Below, one piece after another: positions 32,301 through 41,681 of a stretch of DNA of 64,000 nt (positions within the stretch are counted from its first letter, which is position 1; every line of letters starts with the position of its first letter). The stretch is from Mycolicibacterium iranicum (GTDB lineage Bacteria; Actinomycetota; Actinomycetes; Mycobacteriales; Mycobacteriaceae). The translations under genes and the position numbers were made by a program. Below the pieces are notes generated by a model, which did no database searches, had not been told where the DNA came from, and worked only from the letters and a program-made list of their open reading frames with translations. Location: positions 147,540 through 211,539 of the forward strand of contig NZ_LWCS01000021.1 of the NCBI RefSeq assembly GCF_001650495.1, given 5' to 3'.

Positions 32301-33494
32301 TTGAGTAAGAACCTTGGGCGGCCGTTGGCAGGACTCGGGCTGGTGATCGGGCTCGTGCTCATCCTCGCGGTGTCGATCGGCTTGTTCGCAGGCAAGTTCA
32401 CCGAAACCGTTCCGGTCACGGTGATCTCGGACCGGGCTGGCCTCGTGATGAACCCAGAGGCCAAGGTCAAAATGCGTGGCGTCCAGGTGGGCACCGTCAA
32501 ATCAATCGCTTACCTACCCGATGGCAAGGCGCAGTTGCAGCTGGACATCGACCCGTCGCAGATGCACCTCATCCCCGGCAACGTCAACGTCGATATCGCG
32601 TCGTCGACCGTGTTCGGCGCCAAGTTCGTCCAGCTCGAGGCGCCGCAGAATCCGACCGGTGAGCTCAAGCGTGGTCAGGTGCTCGAAGGCGATCACGTCA
32701 CCGTCGAGATCAACACCGTGTTCCAGCAGCTCGTCGCAGTGCTCGACAGTGTCGACCCCACCAAGCTGAACGAAACCCTCGGCGCGATCTCGCAGGCATT
32801 CAACGGCCGCGGTGAGAAGTTCGGTCAGACTCTGTCGGACTTCAATGCGCTCCTGGCCAAGATCGAGCCGAGCCTGCCCAACCTGTCCCACGACATCGAG
32901 GCCGCGGTCCCCGCGCTGCAGGCATACGCAGACGCCGGTCCCGATCTGGTATCGACGGTGGAAAACACCACGACGCTGGGTAATTCGATCGTCGACGAGC
33001 AGGACAACCTCGACCAGTTCCTCATCAGTTCCATCGGGCTGGCCGACCTCGGCAACGAGGTCGTCGGCGGCAACCGTGAAGCCCTGACCTTCGTGCTCGA
33101 CAAGCTCGAACCCACCACCGGTCTGCTGAATCTGTACAAGAAGTCGCTGTGGTGCGGCATCGGCGGCCTCGTGCCGTTCGCGAAGTCGCCACCACAGTTC
33201 TCGGGCATCTTCGTGTCGGCGGGCCTGACGCTGGGCGTGGAGCGGTACCGCTATCCGGGCGATCTGCCGAAGGTGGCCGCCAAGAGCGGCGGCCGCGACT
33301 ACTGCACGGAACTGGGCCTGCCCGAGATGCCGGCCGAGTTCATCCCGCCCCTGATCGTCGGCGATGTCGGGTCCAACCCCGCCCAGTACGGCAATCAGGG
33401 CATCCTGCTGAACTCGGAAGGCTTGAAGAACTGGCTGTTCGGCCCCCTCGACGGGCCGCCGCGCAACACCGCGCAGATCGGAATGCCGGGATGA
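32301..33494 (+). CDS. MceA-type protein
   Basis: A 397-residue MceA-position protein with a TTG start preceded by GGAGG. An N-terminal membrane helix (GLGLVIGLVLILAVSIGLFA) is followed by the MlaD/Mce domain with VKMRGVQVGTVKSI, then a long helical region with repeated D/N-rich spacing typical of Mce tunnels, and a C-terminal segment with two or three cysteines. It is one of six Mce subunits thought to form a periplasmic tube for hydrophobic substrates. Confidence 0.92.
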   Translation: MSKNLGRPLAGLGLVIGLVLILAVSIGLFAGKFTETVPVTVISDRAGLVMNPEAKVKMRGVQVGTVKSIAYLPDGKAQLQLDIDPSQMHLIPGNVNVDIASSTVFGAKFVQLEAPQNPTGELKRGQVLEGDHVTVEINTVFQQLVAVLDSVDPTKLNETLGAISQAFNGRGEKFGQTLSDFNALLAKIEPSLPNLSHDIEAAVPALQAYADAGPDLVSTVENTTTLGNSIVDEQDNLDQFLISSIGLADLGNEVVGGNREALTFVLDKLEPTTGLLNLYKKSLWCGIGGLVPFAKSPPQFSGIFVSAGLTLGVERYRYPGDLPKVAAKSGGRDYCTELGLPEMPAEFIPPLIVGDVGSNPAQYGNQGILLNSEGLKNWLFGPLDGPPRNTAQIGMPG

Positions 33495-34516
33495 CGCGCT
33501 CCGTTTCGACCCTCATCAAGTTCGCGATCTTCGGACTTGTCATGGCGCTGCTGACGGCCTTCCTGTTCCTGGTGTTCAGTGACACGAGAACCGGTGCGGC
33601 CAACGAGTACACCGCGGTCTTCAAGGACGCTTCCCGACTGAAGTCGGGGGATACCGTCCGCATCGCCGGTATTCGTGTGGGCACCGTCAAAGACGTGGAG
33701 TTGCAGGCCGACAGGTCGGTGCTCGTCACGTTCGACGCCGACAAGACCACGGTGCTGACCACAGGCACCCAGGCCGCGATCCGCTACCTCAACCTCGTCG
33801 GCGATCGCTACCTGGAGCTGGTCGACACACCCGACTCCACGCAGATCGTCCCGGCGGGCGGCCAGATCCCCGAAGACCGGACCGCTCCCGCGCTCGACCT
33901 CGACGTACTGCTGGGAGGGCTCAAACCGGTCATCCAGGGCCTCAACCCCGAAGACGTGAACGGGTTGACGACGTCTTTGATCCAGATTCTCCAGGGCCAG
34001 GGCGGGACGCTGGACTCGCTGTTCTCCAAGACGTCCTCGTTCAGCAATTCGTTGGCCGACAACAACCAGATCATCGAGGAACTGATCGTCGATCTCCGTA
34101 CGGTGCTCGACACCCTGGCCGAAGACGGTGACGAATTCTCCGGAGCCATCGACAAATTGGAACAGCTCGTCAGCGGGCTCTCGGCCGACCGCGACCCGAT
34201 CGGCACCGCCATCACGTCGCTGGACAACGGCACGGCGTCGTTGGCAGACCTGCTCGGCCGGGGCCGGGCGCCGTTGGCCAACACCGTCGACGAGCTGAAC
34301 AGGCTGGCCCCGCTGGTCGACAACGATCTCGATCGCCTCGACGCGACACTTCAGCGTCTCCCCGAGATCTACCGAAAGCTCGCGCGCGTCGGTTCGTACG
34401 GCGCATGGTTCCCGTACTACATCTGCGGCATCTCCTTCCGCGCCAGTGATCTTGAGGGACGCACGGTCGTCTTCCCCTGGATCAAGCAAGAAGAGGGAAG
34501 GTGCGTGGACGAGTAA
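33491..34516 (+). CDS. MceB-type protein
   Basis: A 341-residue Mce protein from the ATG at 33491, overlapping mceA by 4 bp. It has an N-terminal helix (FAIFGLVMALLTAFLFLVF), the Mce domain (VRIAGIRVGTVKDVEL... RYLNLVGDRYLEL), and a helical C-terminal half ending with YICGISF and RCVDE. It lacks the Pro-rich tail of MceD-F. It is the second subunit in the six-gene mce set. Confidence 0.92.
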   Translation: MTRSVSTLIKFAIFGLVMALLTAFLFLVFSDTRTGAANEYTAVFKDASRLKSGDTVRIAGIRVGTVKDVELQADRSVLVTFDADKTTVLTTGTQAAIRYLNLVGDRYLELVDTPDSTQIVPAGGQIPEDRTAPALDLDVLLGGLKPVIQGLNPEDVNGLTTSLIQILQGQGGTLDSLFSKTSSFSNSLADNNQIIEELIVDLRTVLDTLAEDGDEFSGAIDKLEQLVSGLSADRDPIGTAITSLDNGTASLADLLGRGRAPLANTVDELNRLAPLVDNDLDRLDATLQRLPEIYRKLARVGSYGAWFPYYICGISFRASDLEGRTVVFPWIKQEEGRCVDE

Positions 34517-35619
34517 TGCTGAAATACCGCGGTTCTCAACTGGCCAGGGCAGGCTTCATCGGCGTTGTCCTGATCATCCTCGTCATTGCCGTCGGGCTGC
34601 AGCCCGAACGCCTGCTGCAATGGGCCACCGCCGTGCGCTACCAGGCGCTGTTCACCGAAGCGGGTGGTCTCACCGTCGGCAACGACGTCACCGTATCCGG
34701 CATCAAGGTCGGGACGGTGTCGTCGATCGAACTCGACAACGGCGACGCGCTGGTCGGATTCACCATCGACGGCAAGTACGCGCTCGGCTCGGACACGACC
34801 GCTCACATCCGCACCGGCACACTGCTGGGTGAGCGGGTGCTCGCGCTGGACTCGGCGGGCACCGGGACGCTCGATCGCCAACAGCCGATACCGGCCAGCC
34901 GGACGTCGTCGCCTTACTCGCTGACCGACGCTGTCAGCGAGCTGACCGCCAACACCGCCGACACCGATACCGAGTCGCTGAACCAGTCACTCGACACGCT
35001 GTCGGCGACGTTGGATCAGATTGCGCCGCAACTGGGTCCGACGTTCGACGGCCTGTCGCGGCTGTCCCAGTCCCTCAACAGCCGCAACGAGAGCCTTGCG
35101 GAGTTGCTTCGGACGGCGGGCGAGGTGACGGGGATCTTCTCCGAGCGCAGCAGACAGGTCAACGCGCTGATCCTCAACGCCAACGATCTGCTCGCGGTGC
35201 TCAATGAACGGCGTTACGCCATCACGAGCCTGCTCGCCAACATCTCGGCGGTGTCCCAGCAATTGTCGGGCTTGGTCGCCGACAACGAGGCCGAGCTGGC
35301 TCCGGCGCTGGAGCGGCTCAACAACGTGACCCGGATGCTGGAACGCAACCGCGACAACCTTGCCAAGATGCTTCCGGGTGCGGCGAAGTACTACCTCACG
35401 CAGGGCGAGATCGTCTCCAACGGTGCGTATTACAACGCGCTGATCCCGAACATCCAACCCTCGCAGCTGTTGCAGCCGTTCCTGGAATACGCGTTCGGCT
35501 TCCGCCGCGGTGTCGAACAGGGACAGCCGCCGGACAACGCCGGACCGCGGGCCGAACTTCCGTTCCCCGTCAACAGCCTTCCGCAGCCTGGAGATCTCCC
35601 CAATGATGGCAACCCGTAA
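34516..35619 (+). CDS. MceC-type protein
   Basis: A 367-residue Mce protein (MLKYRGSQLARAGFIGVVLIILVIAVGLQP). I chose the ATG at 34516 because it overlaps the mceB stop (TAATG). An in-frame GTG at 34501 would add five residues. The Mce domain contains VTVSGIKVGTVSSIEL. The C-terminal region is short and Pro-containing (PGDLPNDGNP). It is the third subunit in the expected A-F order. Confidence 0.9.
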   Translation: MLKYRGSQLARAGFIGVVLIILVIAVGLQPERLLQWATAVRYQALFTEAGGLTVGNDVTVSGIKVGTVSSIELDNGDALVGFTIDGKYALGSDTTAHIRTGTLLGERVLALDSAGTGTLDRQQPIPASRTSSPYSLTDAVSELTANTADTDTESLNQSLDTLSATLDQIAPQLGPTFDGLSRLSQSLNSRNESLAELLRTAGEVTGIFSERSRQVNALILNANDLLAVLNERRYAITSLLANISAVSQQLSGLVADNEAELAPALERLNNVTRMLERNRDNLAKMLPGAAKYYLTQGEIVSNGAYYNALIPNIQPSQLLQPFLEYAFGFRRGVEQGQPPDNAGPRAELPFPVNSLPQPGDLPNDGNP

Positions 35620-37093
35620 GCGACTGGTGGCCGGCACGGCGATCCTGCTGGCCATTCTCCTGATCGCCGGCGCGGCATTCCTCGTCCGGCAGGTGTTCCT
35701 CGGGCCGAAGACCATCACGGCATACTTCCCGACGGCGACCGCGATCTATCCGGGCGACGAGGTCCGGGTGTCGGGCGTCAAGGTCGGCACGATCGACAAG
35801 ATCGAGCCGGAGGGCACGCTGGCGAAGATGACGCTCAAGGTCGACCGGGGTGTACCCGTCCCCGCCGACGCCAAAGCCGTCATCGTGGCGCAGAACCTGG
35901 TGGCCGCACGCTATGTCCAGCTGACACCGGCCTACCGTGAAGGAGCGGGTCCGACCATGGACGACGGCGCCTCCATCCCGGAGACCCGCACCGCCGTCCC
36001 CGTCGAATGGGACGAGGTCAAGACCCAATTGATGCGTCTGTCCGAAGAACTGGGACCGCAGACCGGTGTCGACGGAACGTCGATCTCCAGGTTCGTCGAC
36101 AGCGCCGCGAACGCGATGGAGGGCAACGGCGAGAAGCTCCGCGAGACACTGCGTCAACTCTCCGGAGTGGCAAGGATTTTCGCCGAAGGCAGCGGCAACA
36201 TCGTCGACATCATCAAGAACCTGCAGGTGTTCGTGTCCGCGCTGCGCGACAGCAAGGAACAGATCGTGATGTTCCAGAACCGCCTGGCCACGCTGACCAG
36301 CGTGGTGAACGACAACAGATCCGACCTCGACGCCGCGCTGACCGACCTGTCGTTCGCCATCGGCGAAGTACAGCGGTTCGTCGTCGGCAGCAGGGACCAG
36401 ACCACAGAGCAGGTCCGCAGCCTCGGTCAGGTGATGCAGGTTCTCGCCGACAACAAGCTGGCACTGGAGAACGTCCTGCACATCACGCCCAACGCGATCG
36501 CCAACTTCGAGAACATCTACTACCCGAACGGTGGATCGGTCACCGGCGCGTTCTCCGTGTCGAACTTCTCCAATCCGGTGTGGTTCGTGTGCGGCCTCAT
36601 CGGTGCTGTCGCCAACACGACCGCGCCCGAGACCGCCAAGCTCTGCGCGCAATACCTCGGTCCTGCGTTGCGCTCGATCCCCATACACAACCTGCCCTTC
36701 CCGATCAACGCCTACCTGCGGCCGGCGGTGAGTCCCGAGCGGACGATCTACACCGATCCCAAGCTCGCGCCGGGTGGAGCCGGCCCGGGCGACCCGCCCG
36801 AAATACCGCCCACCGTCTCGGCATACACGGGAGCCGGCGACATCCCGCCGCCGCCGGGATGGGGCGCGCCGCCCGGCCCTCCTGGCATCTACCAGCCCGA
36901 CGACGACGCACCCGCCACCCCGTCACCGGCGCTCTACCCGGGGGCGCCGCTGCCGGGTCCGCCCAACGTCCTGTCGAACATCCCTGCGCAGCCCCAGCCG
37001 CAGACGGTCGAGGGACTGCTGTTGCCCCCCACCCCGGCAGCACCGGCGCCCAGTGGTCCTCTGCTGCCCGCCGAAGGGATGCCGGCGTCATGA
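35603..37093 (+). CDS. MceD-type protein with Pro-rich tail
   Basis: A 496-residue Mce protein. ATGATG at 35603/35606 gives two adjacent possible starts with GGAGAT upstream; the longer frame is mceC antiframe. It has the membrane helix LVAGTAILLAILLIAGAAFLV, the Mce domain (VRVSGVKVGTIDKIEPEG), a long helical rod, two cysteines (FVCGL, KLCAQ), and about 110 residues of Pro/Gly/Ala-rich tail. The tail may lie in the periplasm or cell wall. It overlaps mceE by 4 bp. Confidence 0.9.
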   Translation: MMATRKRLVAGTAILLAILLIAGAAFLVRQVFLGPKTITAYFPTATAIYPGDEVRVSGVKVGTIDKIEPEGTLAKMTLKVDRGVPVPADAKAVIVAQNLVAARYVQLTPAYREGAGPTMDDGASIPETRTAVPVEWDEVKTQLMRLSEELGPQTGVDGTSISRFVDSAANAMEGNGEKLRETLRQLSGVARIFAEGSGNIVDIIKNLQVFVSALRDSKEQIVMFQNRLATLTSVVNDNRSDLDAALTDLSFAIGEVQRFVVGSRDQTTEQVRSLGQVMQVLADNKLALENVLHITPNAIANFENIYYPNGGSVTGAFSVSNFSNPVWFVCGLIGAVANTTAPETAKLCAQYLGPALRSIPIHNLPFPINAYLRPAVSPERTIYTDPKLAPGGAGPGDPPEIPPTVSAYTGAGDIPPPPGWGAPPGPPGIYQPDDDAPATPSPALYPGAPLPGPPNVLSNIPAQPQPQTVEGLLLPPTPAAPAPSGPLLPAEGMPAS

Positions 37094-38421
37094 TCTCCGG
37101 AGCGAAGTCGTTGACGATCGTGGGTTGCGCCGCAGCGCTGACGCTTTCGGGCTGCGCGTTCGAAGGTGTGAACTCGCTGCCGTTGCCGGGTGCGGTAGGA
37201 CGCGGGGGAGACGCGATCACCTACCACGTGCAGGTGCCGAACGTCGCGACACTCGAGTCGAATTCGCCGGTCATGATCGACGACGTGGTCGTGGGCAGCG
37301 TCGGCAAGATGACCGTGCAGAACTGGCACGCCGACGTCGAGATCTCCGTCAAGCCCGACGTCGTGATTCCTGCCAACGCCGTGGCGACTGTCGGACAGAC
37401 CAGCCTGCTGGGGTCGATGCACCTGTCACTGAACCCGCCGCTGGGCGAGGCGCCGACTGGCAAGCTGCAACCGGGAAGCACGTTGCCCCTGAACTCGTCG
37501 TCGACGTATCCGACCACCGAGCAGACCCTGTCGTCGTTGTCGACGGTTGCCAACGGAGGCGGTCTCGGCCAGATCGGCGACGTCATCCACAACTTGAACA
37601 CCGCGCTGTCGGGACGGGAGCCCGAGGTTCGCGAACTGCTCACCAGACTCGACAACTTTGTCGGTGTGCTGGCAGAGCAGCGGGAGAACATCATCGCCTC
37701 CATTCAGCAGTTGCGCAGGGTTGCAGGCACATTCGCCAACCAGCGGGAGGTGATCGACCGCGCGCTCAAAGAGATACCGCCCGCCATCGACGTGTTGATC
37801 AAGGAGCGCCCGAACTTCACCACAGCGCTGGAACGACTCGGAACGTTCAGTGACACTGCCACCCAGCTCGTCAACGACGCCGGCGACGACCTCGTCAAGA
37901 ACCTGGAGAATCTTGGTCCCGTCCTCGGTGCGCTCGCCGACATCGGCCCCGACCTCAACGAGGCCGTGCTGTGGGCGAGCGCGTTCCCGTACGGTCCGAC
38001 GTTCGCCGACCGCATCACCAAGGGCGACTTCATCAATCTGTACGCGATCTTCGACATCACTTACCCGCGACTGAAGAAGACGCTGCTCGCCGGAACACGG
38101 TGGGGTGACCAGAACGCCAAACTGATTCCGGCCCCCGGTGATCCGTACTACCTGAACTACGCGTACAACCCGCTGAACTTCGGCGTCGCGCCGCCTCCGG
38201 AAGCGCCTGTGGCGCCCGCGGCGGAGGGCGCCGCGCCGCCGCCGGCTCCCGTCATCCCCGCCGAGCCGATTCTGCCGGTGGTGCCGCCGCCTCCCGCGGC
38301 ACCGTGGCTTCCCCAGGCGCAGCCGCTCAGCGGCAACCAGATCTTCGCCGGTCCTTACGGGGGCCAGACACCACCGCCCGCCGCCCCGCCCGCACCTGCG
38401 ACACCTGGAGGAGGTGGCTGA
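37090..38421 (+). CDS. MceE-type lipoprotein
   Basis: A 443-residue Mce protein that is also a lipoprotein. The signal MISGAKSLTIVGCAAALTLSGC contains the lipobox LSGC with acylation expected at C22. LprK-type lipoproteins occupy the E position in mycobacterial mce operons. The Mce domain has MIDDVVVGSVGKMTVQ, and the C-terminus is Pro/Ala-rich. It overlaps mceD by 4 bp and mceF by one base. Confidence 0.92.
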   Translation: MISGAKSLTIVGCAAALTLSGCAFEGVNSLPLPGAVGRGGDAITYHVQVPNVATLESNSPVMIDDVVVGSVGKMTVQNWHADVEISVKPDVVIPANAVATVGQTSLLGSMHLSLNPPLGEAPTGKLQPGSTLPLNSSSTYPTTEQTLSSLSTVANGGGLGQIGDVIHNLNTALSGREPEVRELLTRLDNFVGVLAEQRENIIASIQQLRRVAGTFANQREVIDRALKEIPPAIDVLIKERPNFTTALERLGTFSDTATQLVNDAGDDLVKNLENLGPVLGALADIGPDLNEAVLWASAFPYGPTFADRITKGDFINLYAIFDITYPRLKKTLLAGTRWGDQNAKLIPAPGDPYYLNYAYNPLNFGVAPPPEAPVAPAAEGAAPPPAPVIPAEPILPVVPPPPAAPWLPQAQPLSGNQIFAGPYGGQTPPPAAPPAPATPGGGG

Positions 38422-40112
38422 TGCTCACCCGCTTCGTCCGGAATCAGCTGATCATCTTCACGATTGCATCAATCGTCGGCGTGTCGGTGATGCTGTTCGC
38501 CTACATGCAGGTGCCCACGCTGCTGGGTGTCGGCCGGTTGACGGTCACGATGGAGCTGCCCGAGTCGGGCGGGCTCTACCGGTTCAGCAACGTGACGTAC
38601 CGCGGCGTCCAGGTGGGCAAGGTCACCGGGGTGGCCCTCACCGAGACAGGTGCGGAAGCCACACTGTCCCTTGAGACCTCGCCGAAGATCCCGGCGAATC
38701 TCCGTGCGGAGGTTCGCAGTGTGTCGGCAGTCGGCGAACAGTACGTCGACCTGCTCCCGGAGACCGACGACGGGCCCTACCTGGAGGACGGATCGCGCAT
38801 CCCCGTCACCGCGACCAGTGTCCCGCAACAGGTCGGCCCGATGCTCGACCAGCTCAGTGCGTTGGTCGACAGCCTGCCGAAGGAGCGCATCCCGGACCTG
38901 CTGGACGAGACCTTCAAGGCGTTCAACGGCGCGGGACCTGATTTCGGGTCACTGCTCGATTCAGCCTCGCAGATCACCGCGGATGCCAACGGTGTCTCCG
39001 ACCAATTCCGTTCGCTGATCGACGACAGCCGCCCGCTGATCGACTCCCAGGCCGAAACCACCGACGCGATCCGGACGTGGGCCCGGAGCCTCAACGGGAT
39101 CTCGGCGCAGGTGGTGCAGAACGACCCGCAGGTTCGTGCGCTCCTGCAGCAGGGCCCCGGGTTTGCGCAGGAGGTCAGCACACTCCTCAACCAGCTCAAG
39201 CCGACGCTGCCTATTCTGCTGGCGAACCTCAGCACCGTGGGACAAACGCTGCTCACCTACAATCCGGCGATCGAACAGCTGCTGGTGCTGTTCCCCGGAA
39301 TCATCGCGGCCCAACAGTCTTTCGGCCTCCCCCAGAACAGCCCGACCGGTCTGCCGATGGGCGACTTCGCGTTGACGATCAGCGATCCGAACCCGTGCAC
39401 CGTCGGATTCCTGCCGTCCACGCAGTGGCGTTCCCCGGAGGACGAGACGACGATCGACACCCCGGACGGCCTGTATTGCAAGCTGCCGCAGGACTCACCG
39501 ATGAACGTCCGCGGCGCGCGCAACTACCCGTGCATCGAGCACCCCGGCAAGCGTGCCCCCACTGTCGAACTCTGCAACGACCCACGAGGATTCGTTCCGA
39601 CGGCTATCCGCAACCACATCACCGGGCCGTACCCGTTCGACCCGAACCTGGTCTCCCAGGGCGTTCCGATCGATTCGTTCGTCGAGGGCCCGGACCGGAT
39701 CTACACGCCGGTCGAGGGCACACCGCTGCCGCCCGGCGCCGTACGGGCTGGCACCCCACCCGTGTCGCCGCCCGGTGCCCCGCCGTTCCCGGTGGGCGCC
39801 CCCGCCCCGATGTTTCCCGGTGCACCGCCACCGGCGCAGCCGCCGATCCTTCCGCCGGCGCCGATGCCGGCCGGGCAGGGGCCGCTGCTGCCGGGTCAGG
39901 CTGTCCCCGTGGCACCCGCACCCACCAACGGCGCTGTCCCCGCGGCACCAAGTGCGTTCGGCGGCAATGAGTCCGCCGTGCCGACCGTCGGCACGGCGCA
40001 GTACAACCCGCAGACAGGGGAGTATCTCGCACCCGACGGAACGATGCACCAGGTGACGAATGTCGCGGCTGGGTCAGCCCCCAAGTCGTGGCAGGATCTA
40101 CTGCCGATGTGA
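38421..40112 (+). CDS. MceF-type protein with Pro-rich tail
   Basis: A 563-residue Mce protein from the ATG at 38421 (TGATG overlap with mceE). It has a membrane helix (IIFTIASIVGVSVMLFAYMQV), the Mce domain (VTYRGVQVGKVTGVAL... VGEQYVDLLPE), a helical rod, a cysteine-containing region around PNPCTVGF and YPCIEHPG, and a tail of about 150 residues rich in Pro, Ala and Gly. It ends the 12-gene operon that began with the aldehyde dehydrogenase. No mas/mam genes follow it directly. Confidence 0.92.
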   Translation: MLTRFVRNQLIIFTIASIVGVSVMLFAYMQVPTLLGVGRLTVTMELPESGGLYRFSNVTYRGVQVGKVTGVALTETGAEATLSLETSPKIPANLRAEVRSVSAVGEQYVDLLPETDDGPYLEDGSRIPVTATSVPQQVGPMLDQLSALVDSLPKERIPDLLDETFKAFNGAGPDFGSLLDSASQITADANGVSDQFRSLIDDSRPLIDSQAETTDAIRTWARSLNGISAQVVQNDPQVRALLQQGPGFAQEVSTLLNQLKPTLPILLANLSTVGQTLLTYNPAIEQLLVLFPGIIAAQQSFGLPQNSPTGLPMGDFALTISDPNPCTVGFLPSTQWRSPEDETTIDTPDGLYCKLPQDSPMNVRGARNYPCIEHPGKRAPTVELCNDPRGFVPTAIRNHITGPYPFDPNLVSQGVPIDSFVEGPDRIYTPVEGTPLPPGAVRAGTPPVSPPGAPPFPVGAPAPMFPGAPPPAQPPILPPAPMPAGQGPLLPGQAVPVAPAPTNGAVPAAPSAFGGNESAVPTVGTAQYNPQTGEYLAPDGTMHQVTNVAAGSAPKSWQDLLPM

Positions 40113-40150
40113 GGGCCAAGCAATCTCGGCCGACTGAGAGCCGTTGCGGC

Positions 40151-40675
40151 TCAGGAGATCCTGTCCATCCGCACCGGCAGCTCGATCACCTTGGACTTGT
40201 TCACGCCGCAGGCGCCGCTGTCGCTCTTGGTGATGTTGCGGCCCGCCAGTGTCGCCAGGTTCCGCTTGATCCGCTGCTGCGTCGGCGGGTCGACGCCCCA
40301 CAGCTGGAATTTCTGGTAACCGGTCGCGAAAGTTCCGTTGGGACAGGGCATCCAATTCGGAACGACATGTTCGACGAAGTAGAAGTCGTCGAGCCGCAAC
40401 GATCCGGTCCACCCGAGTGAACTCTTCACCTCGCCAGTGCACTCGATCGGGCTCAGGCACGACATATCGATCGTCCACGTCTCCAGGACCGACCGCTCCT
40501 CGATCTTGACCTCGTTGGTGCGTGCCCACTCGCCGTCGGAGAACACCCGCCACGTTCCGCTGAGGTTCACACCCCAGTCCTCTTCGTCCGCTGTGGCAGT
40601 GGGGGCGATACCCATGCTGGCCAGCAAGGTGATCCCGGTGGCGGCGAGGCCCATGACCAGACGTGAAGCACGCAT
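40151..40675 (-). CDS. Exported protein of unknown function
   Basis: A 174-residue protein with a signal peptide (MRASRLVMGLAATGITLLASMGIAPTATA, cut near residue 29). The mature domain has cysteines in DMSCLSPIECTG, MPCPNG and GACGV, probably disulfide-bonded. It converges on mceF with a 38-bp gap. The DxxC...C-x-G pattern and aromatic content recall exported proteins found beside mycobacterial mce operons, so a cell-envelope role is possible. No enzyme motif is seen. Confidence 0.7.
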   Translation of the reverse strand: MRASRLVMGLAATGITLLASMGIAPTATADEEDWGVNLSGTWRVFSDGEWARTNEVKIEERSVLETWTIDMSCLSPIECTGEVKSSLGWTGSLRLDDFYFVEHVVPNWMPCPNGTFATGYQKFQLWGVDPPTQQRIKRNLATLAGRNITKSDSGACGVNKSKVIELPVRMDRIS

Positions 40676-40746
40676 GGCTCCAGCCTAACGGTGTGTGAAG
40701 TACAGCTCTTCAAAAGCGAGAATTTCGTTCCGCCGCATGGGAAAAT

Positions 40747-41181
40747 GTGCGGGTGCGATCTCTCGTCGCAGCGCTCGCTGCCGTCGCGGCCCCAGCCGTC
40801 CTGATGACCGCGGCTCCCGCAGCGGCTCAGCCGCCGCCACCGCCCCCCGGCGGGGAGTGCAACTATCCGAACTGCACGCCGGGCATCCTGCCGAACGTTG
40901 TTCTCGGCTCCTACTGCGCCAACACCACGTATTACGTTTTCGGCGTGACAGATTGGGGGCGCCTGGTGTTCTGTGGCTCACCGCGGCGTTACGAGCCCCG
41001 CTGGTTCCGCTCACCGGAGATGCACGGAATCAAGAATGAGGGAGATCTGTGCCCGGCTCTTGACGGTCAGGTCGCGCAGGCACCCGACGGACTTTTCCTG
41101 ACATGTATCGCCAAGGACAACCGTTCCTACTGGGCCCGAGGCGACGCCTCTGTCGGTGGGGGTAACCCGCCCCCGCAGTAG
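40747..41181 (+). CDS. Exported protein of unknown function
   Basis: A 144-residue protein from the GTG at 40747; an in-frame GTG at 40753 is equally possible. The signal peptide (SLVAALAAVAAPAVLMTAAPAAA) is followed by a Pro run (QPPPPPPGGE) and a compact domain with six cysteines (CNYPNC, SYCAN, VFCGS, DLCPA, LTCIA). The cysteines suggest a disulfide-stabilised extracytoplasmic fold. It is divergent from the gene at 40151-40675 and converges on the next one. Function unknown. Confidence 0.7.
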   Translation: MRVRSLVAALAAVAAPAVLMTAAPAAAQPPPPPPGGECNYPNCTPGILPNVVLGSYCANTTYYVFGVTDWGRLVFCGSPRRYEPRWFRSPEMHGIKNEGDLCPALDGQVAQAPDGLFLTCIAKDNRSYWARGDASVGGGNPPPQ

Positions 41182-41191
41182 CCCGTTGGAT

Positions 41192-41632
41192 TTACCAGGG
41201 GCGCTGCGAGCACAGGGCGCCTTTGGTGCCAGAGTCTGTGGCCACCACCACGTCGTCGACCCGCAGCTCACACACGAAGCCCGGATCGGCCAGCGGCGGC
41301 GTCATCGACGAGGGCAGTCCGACGACGACCATCGACCACTGATTCGGGTCGGCCAGCCAAGTTTCAAACACCCACGGCTGATTCGGGCCCAGGTTCGCCT
41401 CGACGTTCGGGGTGTACAGGTACGGATTGTGGCTGTACTCGCCCCAGTTCGGCGGATCGTTCTGCCGGTAGTAGATCTCGGCATTCGCGATGTCCTGGCT
41501 GGCGCCCACGGTGTACTTCACGTGATGCATGGGCGGCTGGGCCGCGGCAGTACCGCCGGCGACGACCGCGCTCACGGTGAAGGCTCCCGCCACGGAGGCA
41601 GCAAGGACCGGAAGCGTCTTGTAGAACACCAT
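41192..41632 (-). CDS. Exported MmpS-like small protein
   Basis: A 146-residue protein with a signal peptide or anchor (LPVLAASVAGAFTVSAVVAGGTAAA) and a beta-rich mature domain (VKYTVGASQDIANAEIYYRQND, then WVFETWLADPNQWSMVVVGL). The pattern of a tail-end CELRVDDVVVATDSG resembles MmpS-family accessory proteins, but no MmpL is adjacent. It is the third small exported protein in a row after the mce operon. The MmpS comparison is by pattern only. Confidence 0.65.
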   Translation of the reverse strand: MVFYKTLPVLAASVAGAFTVSAVVAGGTAAAQPPMHHVKYTVGASQDIANAEIYYRQNDPPNWGEYSHNPYLYTPNVEANLGPNQPWVFETWLADPNQWSMVVVGLPSSMTPPLADPGFVCELRVDDVVVATDSGTKGALCSQRPW

Positions 41633-41681
41633 TTCCGAATTTTAGAACGGCGCTTTAGCTGCCGTGGGGGATTCGCCGGAC

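Noticed and set aside
30617..40112. Assignment of this operon as mce4 (cholesterol importer)
   Set aside because: Order and domains fit any mycobacterial mce operon. The neighbours known for mce4 and core cholesterol-ring genes are not seen. A phylogenetic tree of YrbE/Mce proteins would be needed.
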